Source: Anadara kagoshimensis (taxonomy: Eukaryota; Mollusca; Bivalvia; Arcoida; Arcidae). From it: a stretch of DNA of 64,000 bases. This document shows, piece by piece, positions 23,968 through 35,545 of the stretch (positions are counted from its first letter, which is position 1; the number at the start of each line of letters is the position of its first letter). The DNA lies in the NCBI GenBank assembly GCA_021292105.1, contig CM037871.1:57434866-57498865 (forward strand), in the 5' to 3' direction. Below the pieces are notes generated by a model. That model was not told the DNA's origin and ran no database searches. It worked only from the letters and a program-made list of their open reading frames with translations. A program made the position numbers and the translations under genes.

Positions 23968-24407
23968 CTACAAATAAACAGCAAGAAATGCGAAATAAAT
24001 TTAAATATGCAAATAAGATCCGGCGTTATGGGCCACAAATCAAGATTCCTATACGCACACAGATGCATCAGGCATGTGATGATGGAGAACACGAAGACAA
24101 CCACTAACCTTCGACAAGCGAACTGATAAACAAGTATAATATACCAGTTTTGATTTGAACTGAGATTAGGGTCTTTGCGATTCATAAAGGATAAAAAAAT
24201 CCAATCTCATGTTTTGTTATCTTCATTCACTTGATTGGTAAATATGAAAAAAATTATCTAAGATTTGAATGGATCATTTAGAAGTTTTTACACCACTACT
24301 TCATTCCATTCCGCTCTTTGTTATGATAAACTGTACTGTAGTCGTAACATGATAGGTAACAGTAATAATATTAAGTCAAAAACATACAATGTACTAATCT
24401 ATGTAAA

Positions 24408-24645
24408 AACTTTGAAACAGACAAGTTAAAATAAACACGTGCACTTTCACCAGGGAAGTGCGTCTAGGTGCTGTGAGAGGGTAAGCATCTCCTTTATAGC
24501 TAGGTGCACTTGTCACGCGTGTAATTAAAATTGAATATAAAGAGCATAGAACTTTTGGACGTCAAATACAGCTAGGACAAATCCTGTACACAGAGACATT
24601 AAACTTATCATAAAGCTAAAATGCACATCTTGAAGCTTCTGCTAT
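24408..24645 (-). repeat. Foldback family arm in SKOR intron
   Basis: It reads AAAACTTTGAAACAGACAAG, CTTTCACCAGGGAAGTGCG, CACGCGTGTAATTAAAATTG and TGTACACAGAGACATTAAAC on the plus strand, i.e. a minus-orientation arm. It is moderately diverged. Confidence 0.65.
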
Positions 24646-25084
24646 TATAATTCACAACATAAATAGCTTAATAATGATAAAAGCAGTAGTACGCTAGCAG
24701 TGATTGAAAAGGAAGTATAAAATGCCTACTTTAAAGAGAAAGAGAGTTTAAACAGTTATAAAACTTTACATTTTACTCTCCAATTTAAACATTATATTAT
24801 TACTTCACGCATGAACACAGCACAAACGTTTAACTTGTTGGTTTTTATTTATTTAGCGAGCCACTGTTTTGTTTGAATACATTATTATGTATCTATTAGA
24901 GGTTAAGAACTCAATTAAATTTTTGGACTGGCCACAGAAAGTAAAATTCGTAGAGGTTCAATGCTAGAAAAATGTTCAATCATGGGGTATTTTATTACTG
25001 TATATTTTTTACTGCGCTGATATCAACCACAAAACAATATCACATATGATTATGAATCTATATCAGTGTTAGTACTGGGCTTAC

Positions 25085-25136
25085 CTATTGAAAGCGATTC
25101 CAGTTCAGAACTCTCAAGCTGATCTAACGATTTAAT
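25085..25136 (-). CDS. Skor: SKOR-like corepressor, short linker exon
   Basis: On the minus strand a 52-nt exon encodes IKSLDQLESSELESLSI plus the first base of the next codon and ends at the donor GTAAGC (25084-25079). Two acceptor AGs are present: TTTTGTAG, which would start the exon at 25141, and ATAAG five bases later, which starts it at 25136. Only the second joins in frame with the phase 0 donor of the large exon at 30930. Using the first would need another small exon in the 5.8-kb intron, which I looked for and did not find. The exit phase matches the next exon. Confidence 0.68.
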
Positions 25137-25349
25137 CTTATCTACAAAATATTACAGAATGTAAGCATAGAATTAAATAGAAATAATGCACACCTGTTGC
25201 TGTATATGCTAATACTAGCAATAACACTATATGATAAACGATTGTAATAACACAACAAGAAATAGGAATAACAGCTATTTGTTGCCGAGATATTCCCCAA
25301 AGGCCAATGCAACCAAGGCGAAAAAGGAAACTATAAAACAAAATATCAC

Positions 25350-25662
25350 GTAAGTCACAGGCTTACCAACCCCTCAAAAAGTTTTATGGAAGTCATCACA
25401 GTATTGTTGATACGTTTTATGTATCCAGGATTGATTTGGATATATATGACGTCCCGTAGTTCCATGTTCATTTCACACAATTTTGATTACACACGCGGCA
25501 GGTGTAGCTAGCTTAAGAGGAGGTGCTTACTTTTCCGGAGCACCCGGCCTCACTTCCGTGGTGGAAGTTCACGTGTCTAACCTAATTTGTCAGTTCCAAA
25601 GTTGTTTTTTTTTTGCTTCTGAATTGTGATTGGGACATTGATTAGTATTTTTGTTTTTGATA
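25350..25662 (+). repeat. Foldback family arm in SKOR intron
   Basis: It runs from CACAGGCTTACCAACCCCTC through TGTATCCAGGATTGATTTGG, GTGTAGCTAGCTTAAGAGGA and CACGTGTCTAACCTAATTTG to GATTAGTATTTTTGTTTTTG. It is close to the LINE-inserted copy. It is directly followed by the AAACCTG repeat. Confidence 0.75.
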
Positions 25663-25664
25663 AG

Positions 25665-25850
25665 TTAAACCTGCATAAAGGCAACAAAAGTAGACCAGTA
25701 AATATGGCGTATTTGGGCAGGTGGCTCTTACATAGAGGTTAAAAACCATGAATATTCGAATAAAGACCAATAGAGATAAAATTTAACTGGACTCTAAAAG
25801 AAGATAGCTCTTATATACGGGTGACCTTAAAGGGAGGTTAGACTATTTAT
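25665..25850. repeat. AAACCTG/TATAAAGG repeat
   Basis: Landmarks are TAAACCTGCATAAAGGCAAC, GGCAGGTGGCTCTTACATAG and GACCTTAAAGGGAGG. It is the same family as the copies at 26810 and 36065. Confidence 0.55.
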
Positions 25851-25859
25851 ATAGATCAT

Positions 25860-28180
25860 AAGACTGAATATCGAATGAATGTCAAAAACAATTATGTTTC
25901 TTCAATCCCATTAATGGATATCCTTGAAAAATAGTATTGTAATAAAGTAAAAATGTAAAAGAAAACGTAATAGTTTTATATAAAATTCTTATTTTTTTCT
26001 ATGTGTAGAAACATCATGAGGAGAATAAAGTCATGTTTGATGCAACAGTGGAAATGAAAAGTTGTTTTATATAAAACTATTAAGCAATCTATATATTTTA
26101 ATATATTTTTCATAAATATATCATGGATTAAACCTATCCCTTCTTTCTGTGATATGAAAAAAACGTGTACAAAACATTTTTATTTATAACTAAATTTCTT
26201 ATTATAATTTTCATAAATCACAACAAGAACTAATTAAAACTGTTTACTTATAATTAGATAAAAATGCTTTAATACGATAAATTTGAATTTTTATTTTCCC
26301 ATAAAACAATATCCTATTTTTAGTTTTAATGGCGTCATAGTTATTGACACTGGCAACAACATAACGTGCTGAATATGATTCGAAATTTTCCATACCAGTA
26401 AGAATTGAGTGTTTTGACCAATCAAAACTGGATTTGTGTTAACTTTAATATTTTAATACTGCAACCGATAAACATTGCACATGACCAACTGATTAGTCAA
26501 GAAAATAAAACATTATTTTACCTTTGCTTTGACTTTGATCTGTATTTTCACACAATGGCCGCTTCAACTGTAATTGAAACAAATCTTATTTAAAATGCAA
26601 AATAAATGATTGGGTCAAGATTAAGAATGAATAAAAGTATTGAAAATGAAAGCAATGTGCAGATCTTAAATATTGTTATTATATAATAAATGTCCACATT
26701 GTGTTTCAAATAAAAATAGCCTGCAGTATACATGTACCTTTACTGAAAGATATAACGACAAAGAATTATTACATATGATTATGTAAGTGAAGTTTAAATT
26801 GTTCTACAGTCAAACCTGTCTATTAAGGCCATCCAAGGGAACCAGTAAAAGTGGCCCTTATAGACGGGTGGTCATTATAAACAGTTTCAAATAATATGAA
26901 TAAAAAAATGAGGATACAATTCTGCTGGTCTTTTTAAGCAATCAGCCTTTATATAGAGGCGACCTTTAAGTGTATAACATGATAGAGAATGAACCCCAAG
27001 CAATTTTATATTTTCTATTATAGCCCGATCACAATTTCAATTTTTAAATAGGTGGTGTGAATAAAACGTAGATATCTTACTTGATATAATTTCAATAGAG
27101 TAGCAATTTCGCATGGCTTTTAAGAACATATTTTTTTTTATTTTTGATATATTTTGCAAATATTCTCAGCTTTTTGTTTTTGGATTTAATTTATAAATTT
27201 ATATTATTAAATTTTGATTTGATATTTTTTATCGATAAAAGTTTGTAATTAGAAAACGAATTACTTGTTCGTTTTGTTCGGTTGCAGTCTTGTTTAAAGG
27301 TATATTTTTCTATCTACATGTTTAAAGTTTTAATATTCACGGTCGTTTTTTTTCAGTTTTTTAGAGTTTAAATTTAGCAATTAATTGAAAGAGTCCTGTT
27401 GTTCCCATGATATGTTGATTTGGCATATTCGACAGCTTCATTCTTAAAAGTTATTCAGAACTGTGTTTCACGCGATACGTGTTTGTACAGTTGTTTCTAT
27501 TCCTAGTTTTCCTAACCAGTATACGTCACGGACTAGCCCATTGCACTTGTTTGTGAATGAACAACACAAACATCAAAATAAAGAATAAAATTCATTTATT
27601 ACACTTGTTTGGTCTAGATCAATAAAATTTTTAATTTAATGTTTTAAAACTATAAAATCGTCAAACTTATATAACAAAGCCGAATTTTTTGTCTCAAAAG
27701 ATGAAGTTATTGGCGAAAAAGCATTTTACTATGTGGTACGATCTGATAAAAACTGGTTTATTTGAGTTTTAGAATTATTATAAGAATTTTATCAACACAT
27801 GTTATAAAAATAACAGATCTAAATATAACATTATAGAAATTTGAGGTAAATAATCCACGATGTTTTCAGGCCACATCGGTATTCCTCACAATAAATGGTC
27901 GGAATATAGACTTTAGACAAATTAAAACAATATGTGTAAACATTTAAGAAGGGAAATGTTTATTCAACGACGTAAACACTGACAAAACATTTCATGAAAT
28001 TTTAACTAGAGTAAGTTATGGTTCATTTATTTTAGATACTTTGTTAGTATTAAGTCTCTCTCATAGATATTTTAATAGTTGTTTTTTGAAATTTTATTTT
28101 CTGAATGCACAAATGCATGTATAATATTCCTTGGTGAGACTTTTATAAAATATGCTATTTGAACATAAACCAATATATAT
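25860..28180. other. Large SKOR intron, repeat-bearing
   Basis: Apart from the repeat at 26810 I see no exon that satisfies splice phase for the SKOR-like gene and no other gene on either strand. Confidence 0.45.
26810..26985 (+). repeat. AAACCTG/TATAAAGG repeat, best copy
   Basis: The sequence starts TACAGTCAAACCTGTCTATT and reads AAGGCCATCCAAGGGAACCA, GTGGCCCTTATAGACGGGTG and TTTATATAGAGGCGACCTTT. The phrases CTGTCTATTAAGG and CCCTTATAGACGGG are inverted copies, so the unit can fold back. Confidence 0.7.
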
Positions 28181-28194
28181 GTTGATTATTCGTA

Positions 28195-28617
28195 TGTTAT
28201 GTTATGCTACATTATGCTATGTTATGCAATGTTATGTTATGTTATGCAATGTTATGTTATGCTATGTTATGTTATGTTTTATATGTTATGTAATGCAATG
28301 TTATGTTATGTATGTTTTTATACTATTTACGTTTAATATGTTATGCTACATTATGCTATGTTATGCAATGTTATGTTTTATGCGTTAAGCTATGTTATGT
28401 TTTAAATTTATATTATATAATTATGTTATGTTATGTTATGTTATGTTATGTTATGTTATGTTATGTTATGTTATATTATGTTATGTTATGTTATGTTATG
28501 TTATGTTATATGTTATGTTATGTTATGTTATGTTATGTTATGTTATGTTATGTTGTTATGTTGTTATGTTATGTTATGTTATGTTATGTTATGTTATGTT
28601 ATGTTATGTTATGTTAT
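28195..28617 (+). repeat. (TTATG)n pentanucleotide satellite
   Basis: About 420 bp of TTATG units: an irregular 5' part mixed with TGCAATG, TACAT and TTTTATG variants, then long perfect runs at 28422-28617 with rare one- or two-base slips. Long open frames of MLCY repeats here are by-products of the pentamer. It lies in the large intron of the SKOR-like gene. Confidence 0.95.
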
Positions 28618-30205
28618 AATTGTTGGTAACTACGCAGTACGTGTAGACCTAAAAAAGCTCGGCTTAGCTGCAAAGAAAAATATATTCTATGCGTCAAAAA
28701 TATACAGATCTACTTTATATATTTCGTTTATAAAGTTATTATACACGTATTTGATTCCTTTTATTTCACCTATACGAACACTAAAATTGTAATTTGAGAA
28801 TATTTATATTTGTAATTTAGTAAGAAACTATCTTACCTAAAACAAAGTAATATCAGATATTAAAAATTTCATTTAATTCCTAATATATAATCATTAAAAC
28901 ACTACATTTGACAACTCCGTCGGCAAATATATTTAAAGATTGCTCTAAAGCATAAGTATAATCTACAATTACATATAAAAATACGTGAAATGAACATTTA
29001 GAATCGCTCATTGCTTTTGTTACATTGAAGAAATATGATCAGCTGAGTAAATCACATCAAACAAAAAATAATCAGCCTATTTTACGACTTCTAATCTTGC
29101 TAAAGGTTCCATTTTATTACTAAGCAAATTTTCATCAAAGATCACGGTAAAACTTTACTGAATACCTTTACATGCAGTTTACTCTTAGTAATCAAATTGA
29201 TATTCCGCGAAATTAGTTTTGTTTTTATCAACGATGAACGTGTAATCATTTCTCCCACCGGAAATCGTCTGCACAAGGGACCAATTTGCGGCATGTCGTA
29301 TTTATTGAAAAGACACTTGGTATTTCAATAATTCATTTTCCGGTAACAAGTAAATAGTCTGACATTTTGTATTCAATCCTAGTTGATGTTACATCAATGT
29401 AAATTGATTTTATTTTGTCGTTTAACAAAGATTAATCTCAATGATTAATATTAACAGGAGAAATATATACATTAAGTCAAGTACACAAAACTAGTATTGT
29501 CTTGTCAATTAGATCTGCTAATCAGATTCCACGGGTGACAACCGTTTCATGTTTAAATGAGAAAAAACCCGTTTTTCTGCAATCGTATATCAGGATAGTT
29601 TGGTTAAAGCGATAGTATCTTTTACGCTTAAATTTATTGGTTTTATCAAATATTTATTATACAATACACTGACATTTTGCCAGTTATTGGAGACAAGTAC
29701 TGTTTTATCGTAATAATGAACTTTAGCATTTTTGGATAGATTATTAAATGCAAACTGTTCAAGTAAATTGACGGTTAACGTTCTTGTGAGAGGTTAAATC
29801 TATTATGAAAATTAATTAAATGACCACTTTCCAAATATGCTATGACAACAAATGTCATGATCCTCGTTTGTGAACATATGGGGAAGAATTAAGAGGCGTT
29901 TGTCTGGTTATTTATGCATAAATTGTCCCTCCCGTGTATTTGACACAAGATTCAGTCTGGATCGTTAAGTAGAATTCAGTAATATGCTAGAAATGCAATC
30001 ATCAAGAGAGTATTGTATAGGGTTTAACAAGTAATAAATCATAAATTATTTTATTTGTTATTAATGTACATAATGTTCAGGCCTGGGCAACTCGGAGATA
30101 TTTTTACAGTTACGAATGCTAAACAACCCCCTTTTGGATAAGCACCCTGTATTCGTAACGGAATTAAGATAGCTTCGAGTGTATCCAACCTAAATCTACA
30201 CGTAT

Positions 30206-30377
30206 TAGGGTTCACCGCTGTACCACGTGATTAATACCGCTTTACGTATGTGTGGGACGTTTTGGAAAACGTTTACGACGCAAATTCACGAAATAACGCC
30301 GTTTTTCCCCTGGAAAACATAAACTGATATGAATGCATATACAATCGAACTAAATGTTGGTACAACGGCGAACCCTA
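30206..30377. repeat. 172-bp inverted-terminus element
   Basis: TAGGGTTCACCGCTGTACCA at 30206 is inverted at the right end (TGGTACAACGGCGAACCCTA ending 30377), with three mismatches. The interior is GC-richer than its surroundings and non-coding. No target duplication is clear. Confidence 0.6.
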
Positions 30378-30714
30378 TTCAGCTGTGTTACAATTTATAT
30401 GCAGTTCATAATAGTATTTATTTGTATATGGCGCACCCAGTATCTTTCTTTTCTTAAATCTGTTTTATAAAATTTTAATTTATTTTTGTTGTCAATTAAT
30501 TCAATTTAAGTATCACATGATGACGAACATCATTTGATTTGTCTCCTAATACCAGTGGTGGTAAATATACCACAGTAACTTCAGCAGCAATTGCAGCATT
30601 TTCCCGAGACAAAATAACTAATACTATATTACATTATATTCAGCCCGAGATTCAGACATTAATCATAAAATGCATTCAAATAATAAATATGTATATCTAG
30701 GTATGTGTCAAATA

Positions 30715-30770
30715 CTTTTTTGAATGTATTTTATTATTAAATTAAAAAAATGGTTTATGACACATACCTA
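30715..30770. repeat. Palindromic MITE, TACCATTTTT family
   Basis: AGGTATGTGTCAAATACTTT, TGAATGTATTTTATTATTAA and ATGGTTTATGACACATACCT form a near-palindrome of about 70 bp. It is the same core as at 57287, 58575, 58805 and 32845. Confidence 0.65.
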
Positions 30771-30929
30771 CCCGGGCCGGTACTGGTTCCCTAGGGCAGC
30801 CTGTTTGACTGTGCCTACCAAAGTGTGTCTAGTGTTTCGGTAAAATAGCAAAACTGGGAATCCATCAATAGCAATTATTTACAATTAGCAGTCACAAAAA
30901 TCAAACGAACAATCAATATAATTACTTAC

Positions 30930-32428
30930 TACTTCTTGTGATTTGTCTTCTTTCGTTGACGCTCTGTTTTCATTTGATTCGCCATCTCCAGTTAACGATG
31001 TTTGTTTTGTAATTGGTGAAGCCGGGACCTTGTTTGCTGACAAATTTTCACGAATCAGCACATTATTGTCATCATTGATGTTAACTACGTCACAAGTATC
31101 GATGTCTATTATGTCATCGAAATCTGAGTAGATTTCAGCATCAGTAGTACTTGAAACATTCGGCGAAATTCCTTTTCCTTGTTCCTTCGACATTTCATTC
31201 TGGGTCTGGCTATAGCATGGAGTTTTGCCATCTAAACACTTCTTTAGAGGCGATTTTCTACCAGACTGGCCAAAAACTTTATCTGTGTAGATATTCTCAG
31301 TGGAAGGGCATTGAATAGGAGAATCGTAATTCAAATTTGAAAAATGGGTTGGCAAATGAGAATATGGAGATGGTGACGGCAACTGCGGTCTCGGAAAATA
31401 TAGGGATTTCCACCAAGGCGAATAATGCATACTTAACGATCTAAGCATATCACCATAAGAGCTCACATTTGATCTTGGCTGAGGTACACCTGTCGGAAAA
31501 GCGGGGTGAGTCCTATCTGAAATTTCGGTCTGATACAACGGATTACCTTGGAAACTGGAATAAGTAGGCACTGCTGAATTAGGTAGTGCTACGGATGACG
31601 TATAGTTGGACACCATATCTTTAGATGGGGACTGACTAACGGAAGGTTTAGTATTGGAAATTGACATGCGTTTACGACAACCCCCATTAAACATGGCTTT
31701 TACGTCTTCCCATGTGTGAATTAAAGACTCTGATGGATTCGGGTCACTTATATACAAATGTCGACGCCAAGAGTTAAAATTAGCGGCATCTGGATGTCTG
31801 TAGCTAGAACTTGGAGCTTTATGAAAATGAAATATAAATTTATTTGGTGAATAGAATGTGCTACAATACAGACACTTGATGCATTTGGCTCTAGAACTGT
31901 TATATCGGGAAGGAATGAATAATCCCTGACAACCCCACCCACATTTATGGTGAACCTTAAACGAAAAATTCTCCGGGAGTTTTGGTGGCGGAACATCTTC
32001 TAAAAATGATCTAACAAGTCGTTCTGCTTCACGTTTTGTTATCAATCCACATCGCCTTGAAGAAACCGGCATTGCACCTGTTCGGCGTAGAATTTCTAAC
32101 TGCACTGGTGTACACTGCATGCAGGTTATTCCGAGGGCAACACGTCGGTTATGAATCTCATTATAGCTAAAGTCTCGTAAAAGCGTATTAGATATCTGAG
32201 CCAGACATAGCCGTTCTTTGCCTTCAATATAAAGACATATGATTGGTACGCCAAACAATACCACTGAACCAATAGGCGTCTCTCTGCTAGCTGGATCTTG
32301 AGACAATGTTAGGTCTTTTCTGTCTGAAGCAGCCATGTCAAACGGGCTTTCAAACTGAGCTTTTAAAGATGGTGACACCATTCCACCACTAGCTTCAGAT
32401 TCAGTCTCAGTTTGATTATACAGAAGTC
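30930..32428 (-). CDS. Skor: SKI-family corepressor, SKOR/fussel type, main exon
   Basis: A nuclear transcriptional corepressor, expected to act with Smads in TGF-beta/BMP signalling and in neurons. The exon runs from the acceptor TTATGTTTTATAG (32429) to the donor GTAAGT (30929). The first ATG is at 32381 and no upstream stop separates it from the acceptor, so an upstream exon could add residues; with this Met the exon encodes 484 residues. Residues about 38-130 form the Ski/Sno domain (VLFGVPIICLYI, ERLCLAQISNTLL, FSYNEIHNRR, GITCMQCTPVQLEILRR, RCGLITKREAERL). Residues about 135-232 form the SAND-like SMAD4-binding domain (KLPENFSF, GWGCQGLFIPSRYNSSRAKC, CLYCSTFYSPNKFIFHFH, DAANFNSWRRHL, WEDVKAMFNGG). 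These phrases resemble SKOR1/SKOR2 more than SKI or SnoN. The rest is Ser/Pro-rich and disordered with an acidic patch. Three short exons downstream complete 551 residues. Confidence 0.93.
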
Positions 32429-32779
32429 CTATAAAACATAAGATAAAAAAATGCAATTTAATTCTATATATCCGGCAATTATAATCGTACCATACATAGA
32501 CACAAGCGTTAAACACCGAAAACTGTCGACAATCGACAAACACGATGACATGCAATAGTTTAAGTTGCAAATGAAACCGTTTTATAATAATATCATTCCG
32601 ATTGATATAAATATTATAATGAAACGACATAATAAAATATTACAATGGGAAATTACATTGAAACAATTGCATGAGAGAGCAAGCTTATTAAAATCTAGTT
32701 ATTAATCTGAGAACAAGTTCATGTATGTGTGAGATGTGCGGCTGTGTCGTACGTACTAGCTCTAACTTGGGCGACTTTT

Positions 32780-32912
32780 AGGTGCTATCTCATAGAAGTT
32801 CCATGTGCTACTTTTGAATTTTTAAAAAATAACGCATTCAAAAGTACCACATGATACCATTTTTAATGTATTTTATGGCTAAATTAAAAAAAAAAGGTAT
32901 ATGACTTCTATG
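32780..32912. repeat. Nested palindromic elements
   Basis: An outer inverted repeat CATAGAAGT ... ACTTCTATG encloses a first palindrome (CATGTGCTACTTTTGAATTT ... ATTCAAAAGTACCACATG) and then a copy of the TACCATTTTT family core (GATACCATTTTTAATGTATT). The first palindrome recurs at 51386 and 54069. Confidence 0.65.
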
Positions 32913-32919
32913 CCGCAGA

Positions 32920-33112
32920 CGAGAATTCCATCCCAGTCACATTTTCCTTACACAGAGTGATTCAGTCAATACCCTAAATTCGCCTTTCCGCCAAGCGCCA
33001 GACGAGGAAGCAGTATGTATGACCCGATCGGGGTTTGAGAACCCACAACCTCTCGCGCTCGAGGTGGACGCCTTACCACTAAGCCACCGAGGCGGCCACG
33101 GAGAGATAGCAC
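32920..33112 (-). repeat. SINE family B, tRNA-derived head
   Basis: On the minus strand the head reads CCTCGGTGGCTTAGTGGTAA then GGCGTCCACC, an A box of the tRNA type, and GTGGGTTCTCAAACCCCG, a B box with an extra base. The body continues GCGCTTGGCGGAAAGGCG and ACTCTGTGTAAGGAAAATGT. It is not the same family as that at 6406. The stem pairs do not support a working tRNA gene. Confidence 0.75.
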
Positions 33113-33199
33113 ATTTAAAAATATTTCGAAATGCAGAAACACTTGGAAACACTCATCAAAACTCCACTTATCAAATATATAATAACCAAGACTTTTCCC

Positions 33200-35160
33200 C
33201 ACTTGCAAATGATTTTACCCAATATTGAAATGTCATAGTAATAAAAAGAATGAGTTTGAAATTTTTTGATTAACAATTTTACAAAATGGTTATTATCACA
33301 TTTTTCTTTGTCAATATGGTGTAATGACATTTGATTTATGTCAATTCTGGAAAATTCCACTTAATATTACAGTTTTAAAACTTCGATCTGATTATTAATC
33401 ATAGAAGATAAAAAATGAGACGATAAATCCAAAAGGCCAATCAGAGTAGATATATATATGTTTGTAATCCCTAATGATCCAATTTATCATTTCTTTATAA
33501 TCACTCAAATGAAAAGTCAAGATAACAGAATGAATCTTTGTATATTAGTAATTCAAACATTCATAAATGTATGCATTTGGGTGTCATTAATATTTTTACT
33601 CAAAATGAATGAAAATATATTGATGAAAATTATGGAAATTAGCTTTGACTATAAATAGCGAGTACAACATCACCAGCGTCGTCAAATCTCGCGGGATTTT
33701 CTGCTTTGGTGCATTTAAAGGAATATCCTTGCATTACAATATTAAATATCGGAATCGTATCAATGTAATTGATGCCAATATCTTGTGTTGAATAAAACGC
33801 CGTAAAACTAATTTCAATCCCTTGCCAATAGCCATTTGTCAAACATCATGTTTCTTATTATATGTCTTTAACTATTTAGATTTTACAAGTAATTTGGACG
33901 GATTTCTGATACTCGATATTTCTGTGTGTTTCTATTACTTGCCCTAAAGTTGTTTTATAACGTAATTAAATGTCAGATTTATCTTTCAAATTGGTGATTT
34001 ATTAATCAACATACCTTATTCAGGTACATAGTTGATATATAGTATATATCTAAAAGCAATTACATTTTATCTGGTTTCATTAAGGCTCAGCTGTGTTGAA
34101 CATTAATTGCCGAGGTTTCAACAGACAGCGGAATAAGAAGAGACCAAATCTACTACCATAACTCATACATATCTTTATTCCAAATTCTATTATGTCAACT
34201 TTATGTCTTTATAGTTGGCGATACAATGTTTTTGTCGAATATTAAAAACTAAATTATTGATATCATTCTATAATAAAACTCCAGCGCTTAGTTATTACAG
34301 CGTTTGTTGTCAGATCATGTCTGAGATGGTCATAAATTCTCCTTAACATACCTTAATTAATTTCGTTCTATATTTTAACTGTTATTGCATTTTATAACCG
34401 CTGAGCCATCAGGTGAAAAATATTAAGAATCCGTAAATCTGAACCAACTTTTGGTAACTTGTCGACATATGATAGTGTATAGCGAATCAAAGTGGTAAAA
34501 GAACTCGCGACGATCGGAAGAAGATTGTAGTAGCTCGATTTTACATCTATTCTGCTCAGAACCACACCAGATATATTGAATACGAGCAACTACAATACTT
34601 CTGAAAATCCACTCATACACGCTGATAACTATCAGTATAGCAAAACAAAAGATAAAGAATAAATAATTAAAAAAATAAGAATCATTGTTACTCGCTGAAA
34701 TATGACATTTATCATTTCAATTCTGTTGTATTAAAAATGTCTATCCTTTTAGCCGTCGCAAATACTTCAATGAGCCATATGATGAAATATGATAAAACGT
34801 CATTTTTGGAATCAAAAAGGATAAAGCAATTAATCGAAGGATGCTTATTAACAGAACATGGGCTTTGGGACTTCAAAATTGGGCTAGTATAATCGAGGCG
34901 CTTTAAAACGTAGATTTTCTGTAAATATAGTATGCTTGTAAGAGATGACAAAATGCATGATTAATCATAACTTTATATGTTCAGCAACTAAGTTTTTATT
35001 CATTTAGTTGATGAAGCCAAGATTTAGCTTGTGGTACCAAAAAGAACTATATGTAGAAAATCTCAAATGGCTCAAAACACAGAATAAACGCATGGTTTAA
35101 CAATGATATCAAAATAATGTATTGTTTTCCAGATATCTCACTATACTTTTTATCTGATCT
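33200..35160. other. Gene-free stretch
   Basis: I see no coding motif or repeat in this AT-rich stretch. It may include 5' flank of the SKOR-like gene. Confidence 0.4.
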
Positions 35161-35184
35161 TATATTTTGTTAATTACAGTACAG

Positions 35185-35395
35185 GCCTGTCGAAAGTTTA
35201 ACACCGAGCTGGCGAAAAGGAGCCGAGACTCGGCTGCCGAGGGGCCGAGCTGTAGACAATTAATTGCCGAAAAACTGTCCACTTTAGATCTCTGCCATTC
35301 GGCAACCAGAACTGTCCACAGCTCGACAACTCATTCGGCTCCTCGGCACTTTGAGTTGTCCACAGCTCGGCAACTCGGCCGGTAATCACCAGGAC
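35185..35395. repeat. GC-rich TCGGC-repeat island
   Basis: About 200 bp far richer in GC than the surroundings, starting GTCGAAAGTTTAACACCGAG. It holds repeated blocks such as CCACAGCTCGACAACTC, CCACAGCTCGGCAACTCGGC and ACTCGGCTGCCGAGGGGCCG, several of them partly palindromic. A diverged relative lies at 62660-62720 and 63055-63105 (GGAAGTTTAACACTAAGCTA; GCCGCTGCCGAG), and AACTTTCGACAGG at 48578 is a third trace. Family unknown. Confidence 0.6.
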
Positions 35396-35409
35396 TTTAA
35401 GTGGATATT

Positions 35410-35416
35410 AAAGAAT

Positions 35417-35460
<44 letters not shown>

Positions 35461-35463
35461 AAT

Positions 35464-35542
<79 letters not shown>

Positions 35543-35545
35543 TTA
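35410..35545. repeat. Back-to-back (AAAT)n / (ATTT)n palindrome
   Basis: About 50 bp of AAAT units meet about 80 bp of TTTA units at AAAATTTATT near 35461. The two arrays are reverse complements, so the stretch is a long perfect hairpin. Each array alone is an ordinary microsatellite. Confidence 0.95.

Noticed and set aside
26405..27120. Possible additional SKOR exon near 27070-27110 (minus) ending at GTAAGATATC
   Set aside because: The donor is good, but there is no acceptable acceptor, the entry phase does not fit and the peptide has no Ski-family character.
28152..28792. Overlapping open frames rich in MLCYV repeats
   Set aside because: They are translations of the TTATG pentamer array in several frames and have no non-repeat domain.
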